Source: Arenicola marina (Eukaryota; Annelida; Polychaeta; Arenicolidae). Taken from it: a stretch of 64,000 bases of DNA. Below are positions 12,901-22,403 of this stretch, in pieces. Position 1 is the stretch's first letter. Every line of letters begins with the position of its first letter. The stretch covers positions 24,350,352 to 24,414,351 of the forward strand of contig OZ025257.1 of assembly GCA_964019135.1 (NCBI GenBank). Reading direction: 5' to 3'. A model generated the notes under the pieces. It ran no database searches. It had not been told where the DNA came from and saw only the letters and a program-made list of their open reading frames with translations. A program made the translations under genes and the position numbers.

Positions 12901-15293
12901 AGGATCCCGAACGTTGGCATCACCAAGGTTACCCACCTTTGTCCAGTTCCTCCTCGGATTTGCTTCCGGATCCAGACTCATCCCTGTTCTGGGTCTCCGG
13001 GACTCTTTGCCTGTGTTCCTCCCTGGAGGGGTTCCGACGGCCGGGCTCCGGACTCTGCTTGGCCTGGACTGTCGGTTCTGGATCTTTCCGAGCCGATTCC
13101 GGACTCTTCACGGTGGAGGGTCCCGAGCGCTTCGGGAAGAGGGTGCCTATGCTACGCGCAATGCTGAATCAGGATTGAGATTCCTTATTATAGGACGTCC
13201 TCAGTCACCAGAAACATTGAGTGGGGATTCTTCATGTCTGAATCCAGATGGTTTGTATGTCAAGCCACTTTTGTGCACAGTAAGACTAAATTGAGCCAAG
13301 GAAGCCCGTGAGATAATGAGATGAAAGGCCCCATACCCAGGCGGGGCTCGAACCCGCTACCATTTGGTGCGTAGTCGCCAAGTCTCTCGCTCAAGACGGC
13401 TCCACCCCCCTCCACCTCACGCAAAAAGCCGTAGCTCGAAAATCAAATAACATTATAGCGCTAACATTCTGTTTGAGCTCATAATTTTACAATAATTTTG
13501 GAACAAAATAACACTAGGAAGAACTTTTTTTCGAACAAATTAAGGATATCAATAACCAAATAATGTTCGAAACAAATTTCAATGACAATAACAATTTCAG
13601 TAATATTCAACAGATGTCGATCTCTTGCAGTGTTTTCATGCTGCAATGGTGTTTAAAACAAGAAACACCCAGCGCGTTGTTCATGGATAGGATACGCGTT
13701 GCAAAATGAGTTTCGTGGGATTCACGAGAAAGACAAATTACTTCTAGTGTGATCATAGGACATAAGGAAATGACGCTATGTATTTTGCATACGAATTGTT
13801 TCGTATACAGTTTCTAGTAATGAATGTTGTGATCTACGTTTTGAAGCGAAATGTGTATCTGTTTTGGCTGGACTTTTCCATCGGGCGTCAAACTTCCAGT
13901 TGGTCGTCTATTATGGCTGTAACTCGTTTCAGAGAAGCTCACTTATTGTTCATGATTGGTATTGACTGTGCTTGTCGATTTCGTCACAGAAAGAAGATTG
14001 TTCAACAAGGAAAATAGTTTGGCCTCCCTTGAGTCAATCGCAGTTTATCACCTCGCTAAAACAGTACATTCTTGAAAATTAATGTACAGTTTAGACAATA
14101 GGATGACGTCATAACTATTTTAATACGGGTGAAATCACGACGTGAGGTGCAGTCCGACTATACCCTCCAATGAAAGGTGAAATGAAAAGCCCAATCCCAA
14201 GGAACGCAAATACCCCTTGCCCCCGCCCCCCTCCCCCCCCCCCAAGTAAGTGGACTTCCCTCCAGAGAGGCGAAAGATAGAGATAAACACAACTCAAAGA
14301 AAAGTTTCGGAAACTTTGTGTCAGCAGAAACTTTAGCTGTGTACATGTCGGTTTCGGACACAAGGTTTTTAGGTGTGTACTGGGCTTTAGATATCTTTAC
14401 TGGCACTGGCATTAGGCCCAGTACACACCTAAAAGTTTCCGAAACTTTGTGTCCGAAACTTTGTTTCCAAAACTTTGTGTCCGAAACCGACCCGTACACA
14501 CCTAAAGTTTCTGCGACACAAAGTTTCCGAAACTTTTCTTTCAGTTGTATTTACCTCTACCTTTCGCCCTCTCTCTGGAGTTAAGTCCACTTACTGGGGG
14601 AGGAGGGGGGGGGGGGCAAGGGGTACTTGCGTTCCTCGGAATTGGGCTTTTCATTTTACCGTGAACTGGGAATGGAGTATTAGCCGACCGCCGTGATCAA
14701 GGATTTTCATTAAACGTGAACTGGGAATTTTAATATTAAATAACCGTGAATCGGGAAATCGTCAATTTAGTATCGTGTATCCGCCCTTCATTTGCATGCG
14801 GAGAGTTCTGCTTTTAATTCATCGTGACCTGGGAAATTAGTCTTCGTGATCTGGGAACACGACCCCCCCTTGCCTCCCCCCTTACTGGATTTATGCGACA
14901 CAGAGTATCAGCATTTTTACTTATGTCACTTCTTTGGCTAATGGACATTAGCATCAAATAGCTGACAATCGAGAACCACTGGCTTCCTGTGGAGCTGCTG
15001 TTGTTTTATTGAATATTTTGCGACGAAGGCGGCGACGACTACATCCTCAAACATGGGTCCGTGAGTGGATTCGTAATCGTCCTCAGCAAGGCAATCGGCA
15101 ACCACATAAAATTGCGTCTCTGAGTCCATTGTCAGGTTCAATTAAATTCAATTCAATTCAATATCATTTATTTGGGCAAGAACGAGTGCATACAAACGTA
15201 AAAATACAAAACAAAGTGGTAACTTAATTCATTCTTACCCTGGAGACTCCTATTAAGACCACGATGGTCGCTAGCATAGGAGCCACCGCAAAG

Positions 15294-15324
<31 letters not shown>

Positions 15325-15821
15325 ATCGGTTCCATGAGTGCGTATAAATCTGGTGTTGTCACATGATCCCACTCGCTGCCACGTGACGGTGAGTCGAGTA
15401 CTCATTGGTTGTAATACTAATGATGTGGAAACTTTGTTTCCCAAATTCAAACATGGTAAAACTTCGGGCACAAGTTTCGGAAACAAAGTTTCGGAAACAT
15501 CCCGGTACACACCAGCGTGTTTCAACAGAAACAAAGTTTCGGAAACTTTTTTAGATGTGTACTGGGCTTTACCAAGCGTGACATCACTCCTGGGTACTTA
15601 CATTGCTGGGTTTGAGGGGGTTCCAAAGTAAAGCCCCCCCCCTCTTTTCATCGCCAAAATCCGCTCGGTCGTGGCGTTTTACCACCAAAGTCCGCTTTGA
15701 CCTCGTGAGTTGTCTTTCTCAGCGGCCCTTTATTCTTTCAATTTAACTCAGGTTACATATATACTTACCGTCAAACGATACCTTCCAGACAATTGCCCGA
15801 GGGACCGCTTCTTATTGTCAA
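3906..15821 (-). CDS. Gene P copy L, 3' eight exons, Pro/Ser-rich protein
   Basis: Family not recognised. Eight exons on the minus strand can be chained with matching phases and GT-AG borders: 15769-15821, 12937-13129, 12232-12374, 11424-11643, 10394-10804, 5400-5606, 4473-4602, 3906-4044. Together they encode the last 497 residues, ending ...GFLLYL and TAG. In order they give a basic piece (RSLGQLSGRYRLT), a charged Ser/Pro/Glu region, a segment with ALMAEVQAKR, a basic patch (PVFRKKPGS), a Pro-rich exon with SH3-ligand-like PPPLKPKPPSIRPKP and Ala and Ser-Pro runs, then acidic Ser-rich tails. This looks like a disordered scaffold or actin-regulator tail, but that is inference. The first listed exon (53 nt) and the acceptor at 13129 are the least certain; 13146, 13151 and 13163 are alternatives in other phases. 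The 5' exons are not visible. Confidence 0.78.
4215..4455. promoter_or_regulatory. CRE-like palindrome cluster (L)
   Basis: Exact TGACGTCA occurs at 4256, 4291, 4377 and 4444, with near matches at 4221 and 4308, inside a degenerate tandem repeat built on atggcgccaccacccgatga. TGACGTCA is the known CREB/ATF site. The cluster lies in an intron of gene P, between the exons at 3906-4044 and 4473-4602. Function is unproven; the repeat structure alone could explain the clustering. Confidence 0.55.
5655..5850 (-). mobile_element. SINE copy 2 (L)
   Basis: It shares with 130-330 the body segments atgtccccgggg, gacatgggatct and the gaccacacagaca tract. The tRNA-like head is degraded. It lies in a gene P intron just beyond the exon at 5400-5606. 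Confidence 0.65.
5905..6135 (-). mobile_element. SINE copy 3 (L), tRNA-like head
   Basis: On the minus strand an A-box-like tagtggttagcgag (near 6115-6130) precedes a B box near 6050-6060. The B box here is changed to ggcttcgcgtccc, while copy R keeps ggttcgcgtccc. A related body follows. The 147-codon plus-strand frame across it is rejected as a gene. Confidence 0.7.
6136..7048. other. Intronic DNA without recognised content
   Basis: AT-rich DNA within the large gene P intron (5607-10393). No exon, RNA gene or repeat was identified. Confidence 0.5.
7049..7513. repeat. 55-bp minisatellite (L)
   Basis: About eight head-to-tail units of about 55 bp with the cores ccccattgagacgccggcgt and gtcatggttacc. 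One unit has an internal deletion (ccggcattgtcatgg). Copy R holds a longer array that is split by an insertion. Confidence 0.95.
7514..8856. other. Intronic DNA, AT-rich
   Basis: Within the large intron of gene P. The plus-strand frame at 7730-7990 encodes a Thr/Asn-rich string with no recognisable domain and is not conserved through the L/R indel near 7815. No gene is supported. Confidence 0.5.
8857..9262. repeat. G-rich degenerate tandem repeat (L)
   Basis: Units of about 60-70 bp carry gtccaaagcggagtgggg, tcagaggatgggg and gcaaaggatgg, separated by runs of 7-12 G on the plus strand. The DNA has strong G-quadruplex potential. The pyrimidine-rich minus-strand frames are artefacts. Copy R has the same array with different G-run lengths. 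Confidence 0.85.
9615..10010 (+). pseudogene. Unidentified coding-like relic with hairpin (L)
   Basis: An AT-rich stretch starts with a protein-like plus-strand frame (LDALKATYTDGQDI). Here it is stopped by TAA and then frameshifted, while copy R is open for 66 codons. It is followed by an inverted repeat at about 9858-9905 (aaaaagtccca / tgggacttttt) and by a short frame (MHKRNHSDL...) ending at a donor-like ataggtaagt. Origin unknown: mobile element or old viral insertion are both possible. Confidence 0.4.
11215..11365 (+). mobile_element. SINE copy 4 (L), deleted head
   Basis: A plus-strand B box gggttcgactcccgcc is followed by tgcaggataaagatccctcg, matching the body of the minus-strand copies. 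Relative to copy R about 26 bases of the head are missing (cccggtgttgtg here against cccggtagcctaat... there), with ggt shared at the joint. Confidence 0.75.
11650..12231. other. Gene P intron; zone where L/R divergence drops
   Basis: No gene content. Copy L and copy R differ here at about one base. This is the first stretch of the near-identical part of the duplication. Confidence 0.6.
13325..13400 (-). mobile_element. tRNA-like sequence (L)
   Basis: The minus strand shows a T-arm-like gcgggttcgagccccgcc with complementary flanks and an upstream A-box-like cttgagcgagagacttgg. No convincing acceptor stem closes it, so a SINE head or tRNA relic is preferred over a functional tRNA gene. It lies in a gene P intron. 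Confidence 0.5.
13672..14115. repeat. Dispersed 445-bp repeat, member 1 (L)
   Basis: Homologous in the same orientation to 20115-20572, from gcgttgtt...atggatagg through acagtttagacaatag and tgacgtcata. The family is unnamed. The short frame inside (13778-14017) has a counterpart at 20226-20423 but with many changes and no known domain. Confidence 0.85.
14130..14700. mobile_element. Large palindrome / foldback element (L)
   Basis: The two halves are imperfect reverse complements. The left arm runs from about 14180 (gaaaagcccaat, a C/G tract, aagtaagtggactt, gaaactttgtgtc) and the right arm runs back through gacacaaagtttc, aagtccactta and attgggcttttc to about 14660. Weaker pairing extends to about 14130 and 14700. 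The centre lies near 14400. Internal gtgtgtactgggcttt and its complement form an inner stem. Typical of a foldback MITE; no transposase is present. Confidence 0.85.
14700..14880. repeat. Dispersed repeat with gtgaactgggaa motifs
   Basis: Repeated variants of cgtgaactgggaa, gtgaatcgggaaatcg and tcgtgatctgggaacacgac. A second member lies at about 38160-38325, outside the L/R duplication. Confidence 0.75.
15139..15321 (-). mobile_element. Retroelement 3' tail and A/T homopolymer (L)
   Basis: On the minus strand aaataaatgatattgaattg ends in (attga)n, a simple-repeat tail typical of some non-LTR retroelements. A run of about 29 A (plus strand) at 15293-15321 adjoins it. No coding sequence was recognised with this tail. 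Confidence 0.5.
15410..15575. mobile_element. Relative of the foldback element (L)
   Basis: Contains several tttcggaaac / gtttccgaaac motifs plus gtacacacc and gtgtactgggctttacc, which are also the inner motifs of the palindrome at 14130-14700. Probably a smaller or decayed member of the same family. Confidence 0.65.
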
Positions 15822-15859
15822 CTGATCCCTCAGGATAGATATGTTCCTTTATGTAGCTA

Positions 15860-16080
15860 ATCAGGGGCGGATCTAGGAGGGGTGTTTAGGGGGGTTGCAC
15901 CCCCCCCCCCGCCCCCCTTTGAACATTTTTGAAGTCCCTTTTCCTTAATCGTGAGTATAAAATTGACAATCATAGATGATGGTGGGTACAAGTGAGAAAT
16001 ACTCATCTCTGAAACTGACAAGAAAGTGTCATGCTGCTTTGTTTGTCCGACTTGTTTGTCCGACATGACGCACGTACGCG
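15860..16080. mobile_element. DNA-transposon end and associated repeat (L)
   Basis: It begins with caggggcggatctaggaggg, which resembles the CAGGGGCGGATC ends I associate with hAT-type elements of marine animals (from memory, not searched). The adjoining repeat through tgctgctttgtttgtccgac recurs at 29675-29815. The other terminus was not found. Confidence 0.5.
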
Positions 16081-16597
16081 TGGAAAGGCTTTTCTCACCA
16101 CATGATTTTTTTTCCATATTTACTTCTAAATGACTGCTACATGGAAATGATATGCAACTAGTCAAAACCCTAACCTTGTAGGTATGGGTTTTGATGTCAA
16201 AGCTACCTTAGCAGATGCTGATTCGCAGGGTCTCTCATTTTAGGCGGGTTGCGCTATAGGGAAGGGGAGGGGGGGGCGTGTCATACTATGGGCTGTAGCA
16301 ATAAAATATCGCACGTAGCCTATGTTCTGCTTGTTGTTTAAATAAATTTGGATACTTGCTGTATAATTTCCTATCGCCCACATAGCCAAACATGGGTACC
16401 GATTTTTTTCTGGCATGGGGTTGAAAATGTGGGGTTTTCCATTACTTATCATGGAGATGGTTTCTATTGGTGTGTAACCTAAACGCAAAAGTATTATTCG
16501 TTTATATTTCTGTAAAGTTCAATTATAATTGCAATTGAACGCAATTATTAGGAACCTGAACGACACGAATATACTGTGCAATACTGGTTATTCGGAG

Positions 16598-18540
16598 TTA
16601 TGTAAATGAAGGTGGTTTGTCCAGCCAAATGCCGAAAATTAAATGCATGACGTACCGAAAATCGTACAAAAATAAAAGTGCCAAAGCGCGTAAACAGAGG
16701 TGTATTAGCCTTTTACAAATGCGACTGACATGACAGAGGAAGGCTAAGATCTGCCGTAGTCTAAAATCCTCGAGAAGACACAAGTATGGTTCGCGTATGA
16801 GCAACTTCTTATATCCTTTACAATTCGTCAGGTCTGTCTTACTCTGCCAGTTCTGGCAAGCGCACTCAATTACCCTTTTGGAAAATTGTTCAATTAAGGC
16901 CTCAGGATCTCCAAGTTGTTGCTGAAACCAGGCATAGCCGAATCCATAAGAGAAAAGTAAGTGCTTGAGTTTAGAAACCCAGGTCATACGACCAGCTTCT
17001 GGCAGCCTAAATAACATATTGCAAGTACATTTCGTAAGTCTGGTTTCAGGCACTCTTAACAATTTCAACCAGTATTTAACACAACTAATTGTACACCTTA
17101 CCCTTAAAGGTAATCTACCGCACTCACCATAAACCGCTGAATTTGGTGTACTCCATGGTACGCCCAAGACATATTAAAAAATTTAGTGTCCACACGTTCT
17201 ATACAATCTTTGACATCGTAACCCTAAACTTCTGCACCGTATGTAAGAATGGGTACTATCGTTTTGTCAAAGAGATCAAAATATGTCTCTACCTCCAAAC
17301 CACCACAGTTTTTTGAAATTTCTTCAATAATTTTCACTGTTTTACCCGCTTGGGAGGCGAGAGTTTTTTGAGCCACAGACCACATCAATTTGGAAGAAAA
17401 TATGATACCTAAATATTTATAGTAAGATACAACCTGTAGAGGCTTTCCCTTGTAGTACCATTTTTCATTGCTTCTCAAGGGTTCACCATTTCTAAATACA
17501 ATAATCTTACTTTTATCCACATTGATTTGCAATCCCCATTTGCTACTAAAGTCTTCTAAAACATTTAATAGCTTCTGTAAACGACCCACTGCGTCCGTTC
17601 CATTAACAATATCATCTGCGAACATTAACGGAATTACATTAGGGAAGACCTCATTCACATACACACCCTCACAGCCGGCTTTCTTACATGTATATGCAAG
17701 TTCATTTAAATACATATTAAAGAGAAAGGGACTCAATATACACCCTTGCCGCGTACCAATATTGTTGGTAAACGAGTCGGTAAGACCCTTAGAGGTTTGC
17801 ACGCAGGACTGCAGTTTGGTATCCATTGATTGTAATACTTTCATTAAATCACCATGCACTCCCTCACTATATAGTCTGAACCATAGTTGCTTGTGTGGAA
17901 CCCTGTCGAAAGCTTTCGAAAAATCAATAAATGCGCAGTAGAATCTTCCCCTTGCTTTTGACAAGTACTTTTGAATCATAGCCTGTAGTGTAAAAATGTG
18001 ATCTACTGTACTCCTCCCCCTCCTAAAGCCAGCTTGTTCCTCAAGAAACTTGTCAGTCTTCTGCCCATGTAACACACCTTTCATTTACAACTTTGGTGAA
18101 TAATTTAGCCAAGTTGGGTAATAGTGAAATACCCCTGTAATTATTCACACTATTTATAGCACCTGCTTTATGTAACGGAGATATCATGGCTTCACACCAA
18201 CAAGCAGGGTAATACCTATATTGGTAGCATGACAGACTTAATTCCTTAATCATCTCATTCACAATACCATCAATACCAGGTGCCTTTTGAATGGGCAGGC
18301 CATTTATGGCTCTACTGACTTCATCATGAGTAATAATCTCATTGAGTATAACTGGCTCATTAGCTTGGCATTTCTCACAATAAGAATCATGACCAGCTAA
18401 CGTCGCGTCTACATTTCCTTGTGCATCAGTATCTATATCTGGGTTCCCTCCAAGTAAATTATTAAAGTATGTCTTCAACATTGTGTGTTCCTGTTTTATA
18501 CAATAAATGAACTAGCAAATGAACATTTTAATCATTCAAT
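16598..18540 (-). pseudogene. LINE, 5'-truncated with frameshift (L)
   Basis: Non-LTR retrotransposon remnant on the minus strand in three open segments: 18053-18481, 17224-18084 and 16598-17167. The second segment shows reverse transcriptase motifs in order: GFRRGRSTVDHI, AFIDFSKAFDRVPH, GTRQGCILSPFLFNMY, the catalytic FADD box and GLQINVDKSK, ending PILTYGAEV. The third is the Cys/Trp-rich C-terminal region usual for this LINE type in marine invertebrates. The reading frame shifts by one base at about 18065, and another break separates the RT from the C-terminus. No endonuclease domain lies upstream, so the copy is dead. Copy R carries the same lesions, so they predate the duplication. Confidence 0.9.
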
Positions 18541-18779
18541 TCTTGTTTTCATATTTCACGTTTTAGTAAGAGTCGAGTGTCGTTTGTTATTCGCCTCAGT
18601 CACTGACAGTCATCAGAACTGTTTGGAATTCAAGTGACTCAATCAAGAGCTTAAAATTGTGTTAAATACTAAGTTATGCAACATTTTTCTGGGTAACTAC
18701 ATTATTCTTTTAGTGACTGCACAACACTTTACAAAGTTAAACAATGTATGCATGCCAGGACACAACACCAGTGCTGAGA

Positions 18780-19200
18780 TGGTCAAAATACGACCGTGAC
18801 ATTATTAAATGTCAAGACGTCAAAAAACGACCGTTACAAGAACATGTCTTTATATCTCAAAAAAATGTTGTTTGGTTGTGCACCACATTTAGCCAACGCA
18901 GCATTTGTTGTGATATCTTTTCATTTATGCCTGAACGCAGAAAACAACACGAGCAAAGAAAAAAAAGATATGAGTGATGTTTGACCGTCACGACCGTTAC
19001 ATACATGATAGTCTGAATTATTGGTTATTGCATTACCTTCTGCGCTCTGTAAATGTTACATTTCGATAGAGGACCAAACAATGCAAGTAAATCATGGGAA
19101 GTTACTTGAAAAAGTGTTTTCTAAAGTAAATTTGCGGTCATTGTTCATGTCAAAAGTTACGACCGTTACAATTTTTGACATCACGACCGTTACGTTATGA
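18780..19200. repeat. Recurrent cgaccgttac motif cluster (L)
   Basis: The motif acgaccgt(t/g)ac occurs five times in about 420 bases (near 18791, 18828, 18990, 19157 and 19187), all on the plus strand and often next to gacgtca or gacatca. It may be the subterminal zone of an unknown element; no termini were recognised. Confidence 0.5.
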
Positions 19201-19554
19201 AGCTGTTTTTCAACAAACTAGTAAATTTACTATATTTTATCCTTAATAATATAAGAAAAGATACATTTACCCACTATACTCCGGCAAAATTAACCGTTGG
19301 TTTGGCATTTTAAAAGTCAGGGTCCATGTGACACTTTTTGCAATAGGCCGTGGATACACTCATCTTAGAACCCACGAAATGTATTATTGTAGCAATGGCA
19401 AGCTTGAGTCATACGTGATCTAAGCTGAAACAATGGTTCGCCCTGACATGGAAGAACGTCGGACCATGCAGCCACAAGTCAGTTTAGTTCATCTTCAGAT
19501 TGCAAGAATAAAGTCGTGTTTCGCATCAAGGCGCGTAGGCTAATTCGCATGGAT

Positions 19555-20112
19555 TATGTGTCCTTATACAGACGATAATGGTCATTTAAATGTGGAATAG
19601 GATACAATGGTTCACATTATTGGATACTGAAAGGATATGATACGCAGCGATGTTGCCATGGTGTTTGACACAAGTCATTTAAATGTGGAATAGGATACAA
19701 TGGTTCACATTATTAGATACTGAAAGGATATGATACGCAGCGATGTTGCCATGGTGTTTGACACAAGTTATGTGTCCTTATACAGACGATAATGGTCATT
19801 TAAATGTGGAATAGGATACAATGGTTTACATTATTGGATACTGAAAGGATATGACATGTATGATACGCAGCGATGTTGCCATGGTGTTTGTCACAAGTCA
19901 TTTAAATGTGGAATAGGATACAATGGTTCACATTATTGGATAATGAAAGAATATGATACGCAGCGATGCTGCCATGGTGTTTGACACAAGTTATGTGTCC
20001 TTATACAGACGATAATGGTCATTTAAATGTGGAATAGGATACAATGGTTCACATTATTGGATACTGAAAGGATATGATACGCAGCGATGTTGTTATGGTG
20101 TTTGACACAAGT
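19555..20112. repeat. Tandem repeat, about 95-120 bp units (L)
   Basis: Five to six units share tcatttaaatgtggaatagg, cacattattggatactgaaa and gatacgcagcgatgttgcc. Some units add a 25-bp spacer with tatgtgtccttatacagacg. The last unit runs directly into the dispersed repeat at 20115, and a single unit-like remnant precedes the other member at 13672. Confidence 0.92.
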
Positions 20113-20114
20113 CA

Positions 20115-20572
20115 CATCCAGTGCGTTGTTGATGGATAGGATATGAATTGCAAACGAGTTTCGTGGGATTCACGAGAAAGAAAAATGATTTCTAGTGTGA
20201 TTATAGGATATAAGGAAATGTCGGTATGTATTTTACATATGAATTACATATGATCTCAAATTCAGTTTTTCAAGTGGATATTCTGATCTATGCTTGTTTT
20301 GAGGAGAAATTTGTATCTGCTTTTGCTGGGGCTTTCCGTCGGGCGTCAAGTTTCCAGTTCATCATCCATTGTGGTTGTGACCTATTTCAGACAAGCTCAC
20401 TTATTGCTCATGATTGGCATTGATTGCGATGGTCGATTTCGTAACAGAAGGACGATTGTTCAACAGAAAAATTGTTTGGTCTCCTTGAGTCAATCGCAAT
20501 TTATCAGCTCGCTAAAACAGTACATTCGTGAAAAATAATGTACAGTTTAGACAATAGAATGACGTCATAGCA
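20115..20572. repeat. Dispersed 445-bp repeat, member 2 (L)
   Basis: Same orientation as 13672-14115, with clear but diverged similarity along the whole length. It ends at a tgacgtcata motif, as member 1 does. Confidence 0.85.
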
Positions 20573-20582
20573 GTACTTTAAG

Positions 20583-20690
20583 CGTAAGTTAATGTCCGAA
20601 GAACGCGACATTACCGGATAATAATGGTTATCCGTGTTATCCATTGTTATCCGGTAATGTTGTTTTCCGAGGTCATTAACTTATGTAATT
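20583..20690. mobile_element. Small hairpin MITE (L)
   Basis: An inverted repeat pairs gttaatgtcc, acattaccggataa with ttatccggtaatgt, ggtcattaac. The outer taagttaatg / cattaactta extends the stem. The length of about 100 bp and absence of coding capacity fit a MITE. Confidence 0.7.
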
Positions 20691-21079
20691 AACTTATGTA
20701 AAATCCTTCTGACTCAAACCCACTACATTACAGACAAATAATGTCGTGAGAGAACAATAGAGTGACGTCATCAGTGTATTTTACATGTGCCGGTTTATAG
20801 GCCCGGTTTATCCCGGTTCTGAAAACCGGGTACAATAACCGTAGACAACCCTGGGCAATCGTAGCCGTAGTCGATCCGGGGTGTACTGTGGTGAACCGTA
20901 GGTCGCCCCCGGACAATGCAGCCGAACGTAAGATTATTTTCTTCTTTTACTGCAGATGCATATTTCCTACCATTTGGCACAAGAAAATGGCAGCTCTAGC
21001 GTGTTTTCTGATTTGTGACGATTTTTGTACAAAATGGCCACAATTTCCGTTGGAGGACCAGCAAAGGGGCCGAAGCAAC

Positions 21080-21205
21080 CCAGGGCCCAAACCCTGGGCC
21101 CAAACCCTGGGCCCAAACCCTGGGCCCAAACCCTGGGCCCAAACCCTGGGCCCAAACCCTGGGCCCAAACCCTGGGCCCAAACCCTGGTCCCAAACCCTG
21201 GGCCC
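21080..21205. repeat. 13-bp satellite (aaaccctgggccc)n (L)
   Basis: Nine to ten perfect 13-bp units, with one c-to-t variant (tggtccc) near the end. Copy R has fewer units (62551-62640). Open frames here on both strands are artefacts of the period. Confidence 0.97.
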
Positions 21206-21846
21206 CCTGGCGGGGTGGGGGGGTACGGTAATCCAAGGGGGTACTTGATCATGGCCATGCTATTTGCTCTATGACATGCTGTCTCCGCTGCTCCCCCACA
21301 CGCCCTTTACCACATATATGGATAGTTTCACCCATGCCAAGCCAAGCAGACAATGGATTGGTCATGGCTATTTTCAGCCTATGACAAAGTGTCCCTTAAT
21401 CCACATGGCCCGATAATCCCATGCTAAGCTAAGGGACACTTGGTCACGACTATTCTGTCTTTACAATCTGCCGCCCTACACTCCCCCGTCACCAATAGGG
21501 ATCGCTTCACCCTTGCTGACCTTGCTTCAGCCTATGACAATGCCCCCCCCCACCCCCAACAAGTGACTTTCCCCGCGTACTGCAGGGGGGGGGGGGTCAC
21601 TATAATAATAATATTTTTTTACCATAAAGAGTACACAAATCGAAATAATACAAAACTTGTTGGCAAGGAGCTAAAGCCGAGGCTTATTCGCTCAAAGAAA
21701 AAAAACAAAAAACAGCACAAACGGAACAGGGAACAGTACTACAACAATCTAGATAGTATATGTATTTGGCCAAATCGTTGCGCTATAATAGTTCTTTCGA
21801 TGAACAAATTAACAGATAGGATTATATGGAGATGGCTAGTTACACA

Positions 21847-22201
21847 TCACAGGTAACAATCACTCGTATCGATTATATTTAACAAACTATCCTTAGTATT
21901 TCTCTTAAAAAGTTGAAGCGATGATTGAAAGTTTACCTTACCAAACCATTTATTAAATATGTATATCCCATTATATCTCATATATATTTTCTTGCATTGA
22001 CATTTATGTTTAGGATTCTTGTAAGATAAGAAGCTGCAATCCATTGTATTGCTTATATATAAATAATAACACGCTAATCTCGTATAATGATGTGAGCGGT
22101 GAGCGGTAGAATCTTATATTCATTACGAATAACGGTGCTGAATGGGCCCATTTATTAACTCCGGACAATATGCGAACTGCTTTTTTTTTAAATCTTATCA
22201 A
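21847..22201 (-). pseudogene. LINE C-terminal relic (L)
   Basis: The minus-strand frame starts RFKKKAVRILSGVNKWAHSAPLF, resembling the final domain of many LINE reverse transcriptase proteins (KK..RI....AHTAPLF). In copy L an extra gtgagcg repeat near 22100 breaks the frame; copy R is open over 115 codons. No RT core is adjacent. Confidence 0.6.
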
Positions 22202-22377
22202 ATCAGATGGTGTATTAGCTTGGGTTAAAAAGCTAATACACCAGGCTCCCCATACTTCAATACAATATATTAGATATGGAGATCTGGGTTTAAAAACGAT
22301 GAATTTAGAAACGATAAACGAAAGTGTAAGCAGGTGGCACGAACGAAATTGCGAAAAAGAACTGAAGCTTTCATTCC

Positions 22378-22383
22378 TTTATT
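22378..22383 (-). terminator. Polyadenylation signal of A1
   Basis: AATAAA on the minus strand, 20 bases beyond the TGA, implying a very short 3' UTR. It is conserved in A2 and A3. Confidence 0.8.
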
Positions 22384-22403
22384 GCGATTATATTGCAACA
22401 AAT

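Noticed and set aside
13325-13400. Functional tRNA gene
   Set aside because: A and B boxes and a T-arm are visible, but no complete cloverleaf with paired acceptor stem.
14938-15141. 67-codon minus-strand frame starting near 15141
   Set aside because: Coding-like composition (MDSETQFYVVADC...) but no domain, no splice link to gene P, and placed just beyond a retroelement tail; left unannotated.
16598-17167. Independent gene at 16598-17167
   Set aside because: It is the C-terminal region of the LINE, in order and orientation behind the RT segment.
18053-18084. Programmed frameshift in the LINE
   Set aside because: The element is 5'-truncated and has another break further on; no slippery site with a pseudoknot is evident, so simple decay is more likely.
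20888-21274. Pro-rich protein with GPNPGPKPWAQTL repeats
   Set aside because: Produced by a 13-bp satellite read in all three frames; unit number differs between copies without regard to frame.
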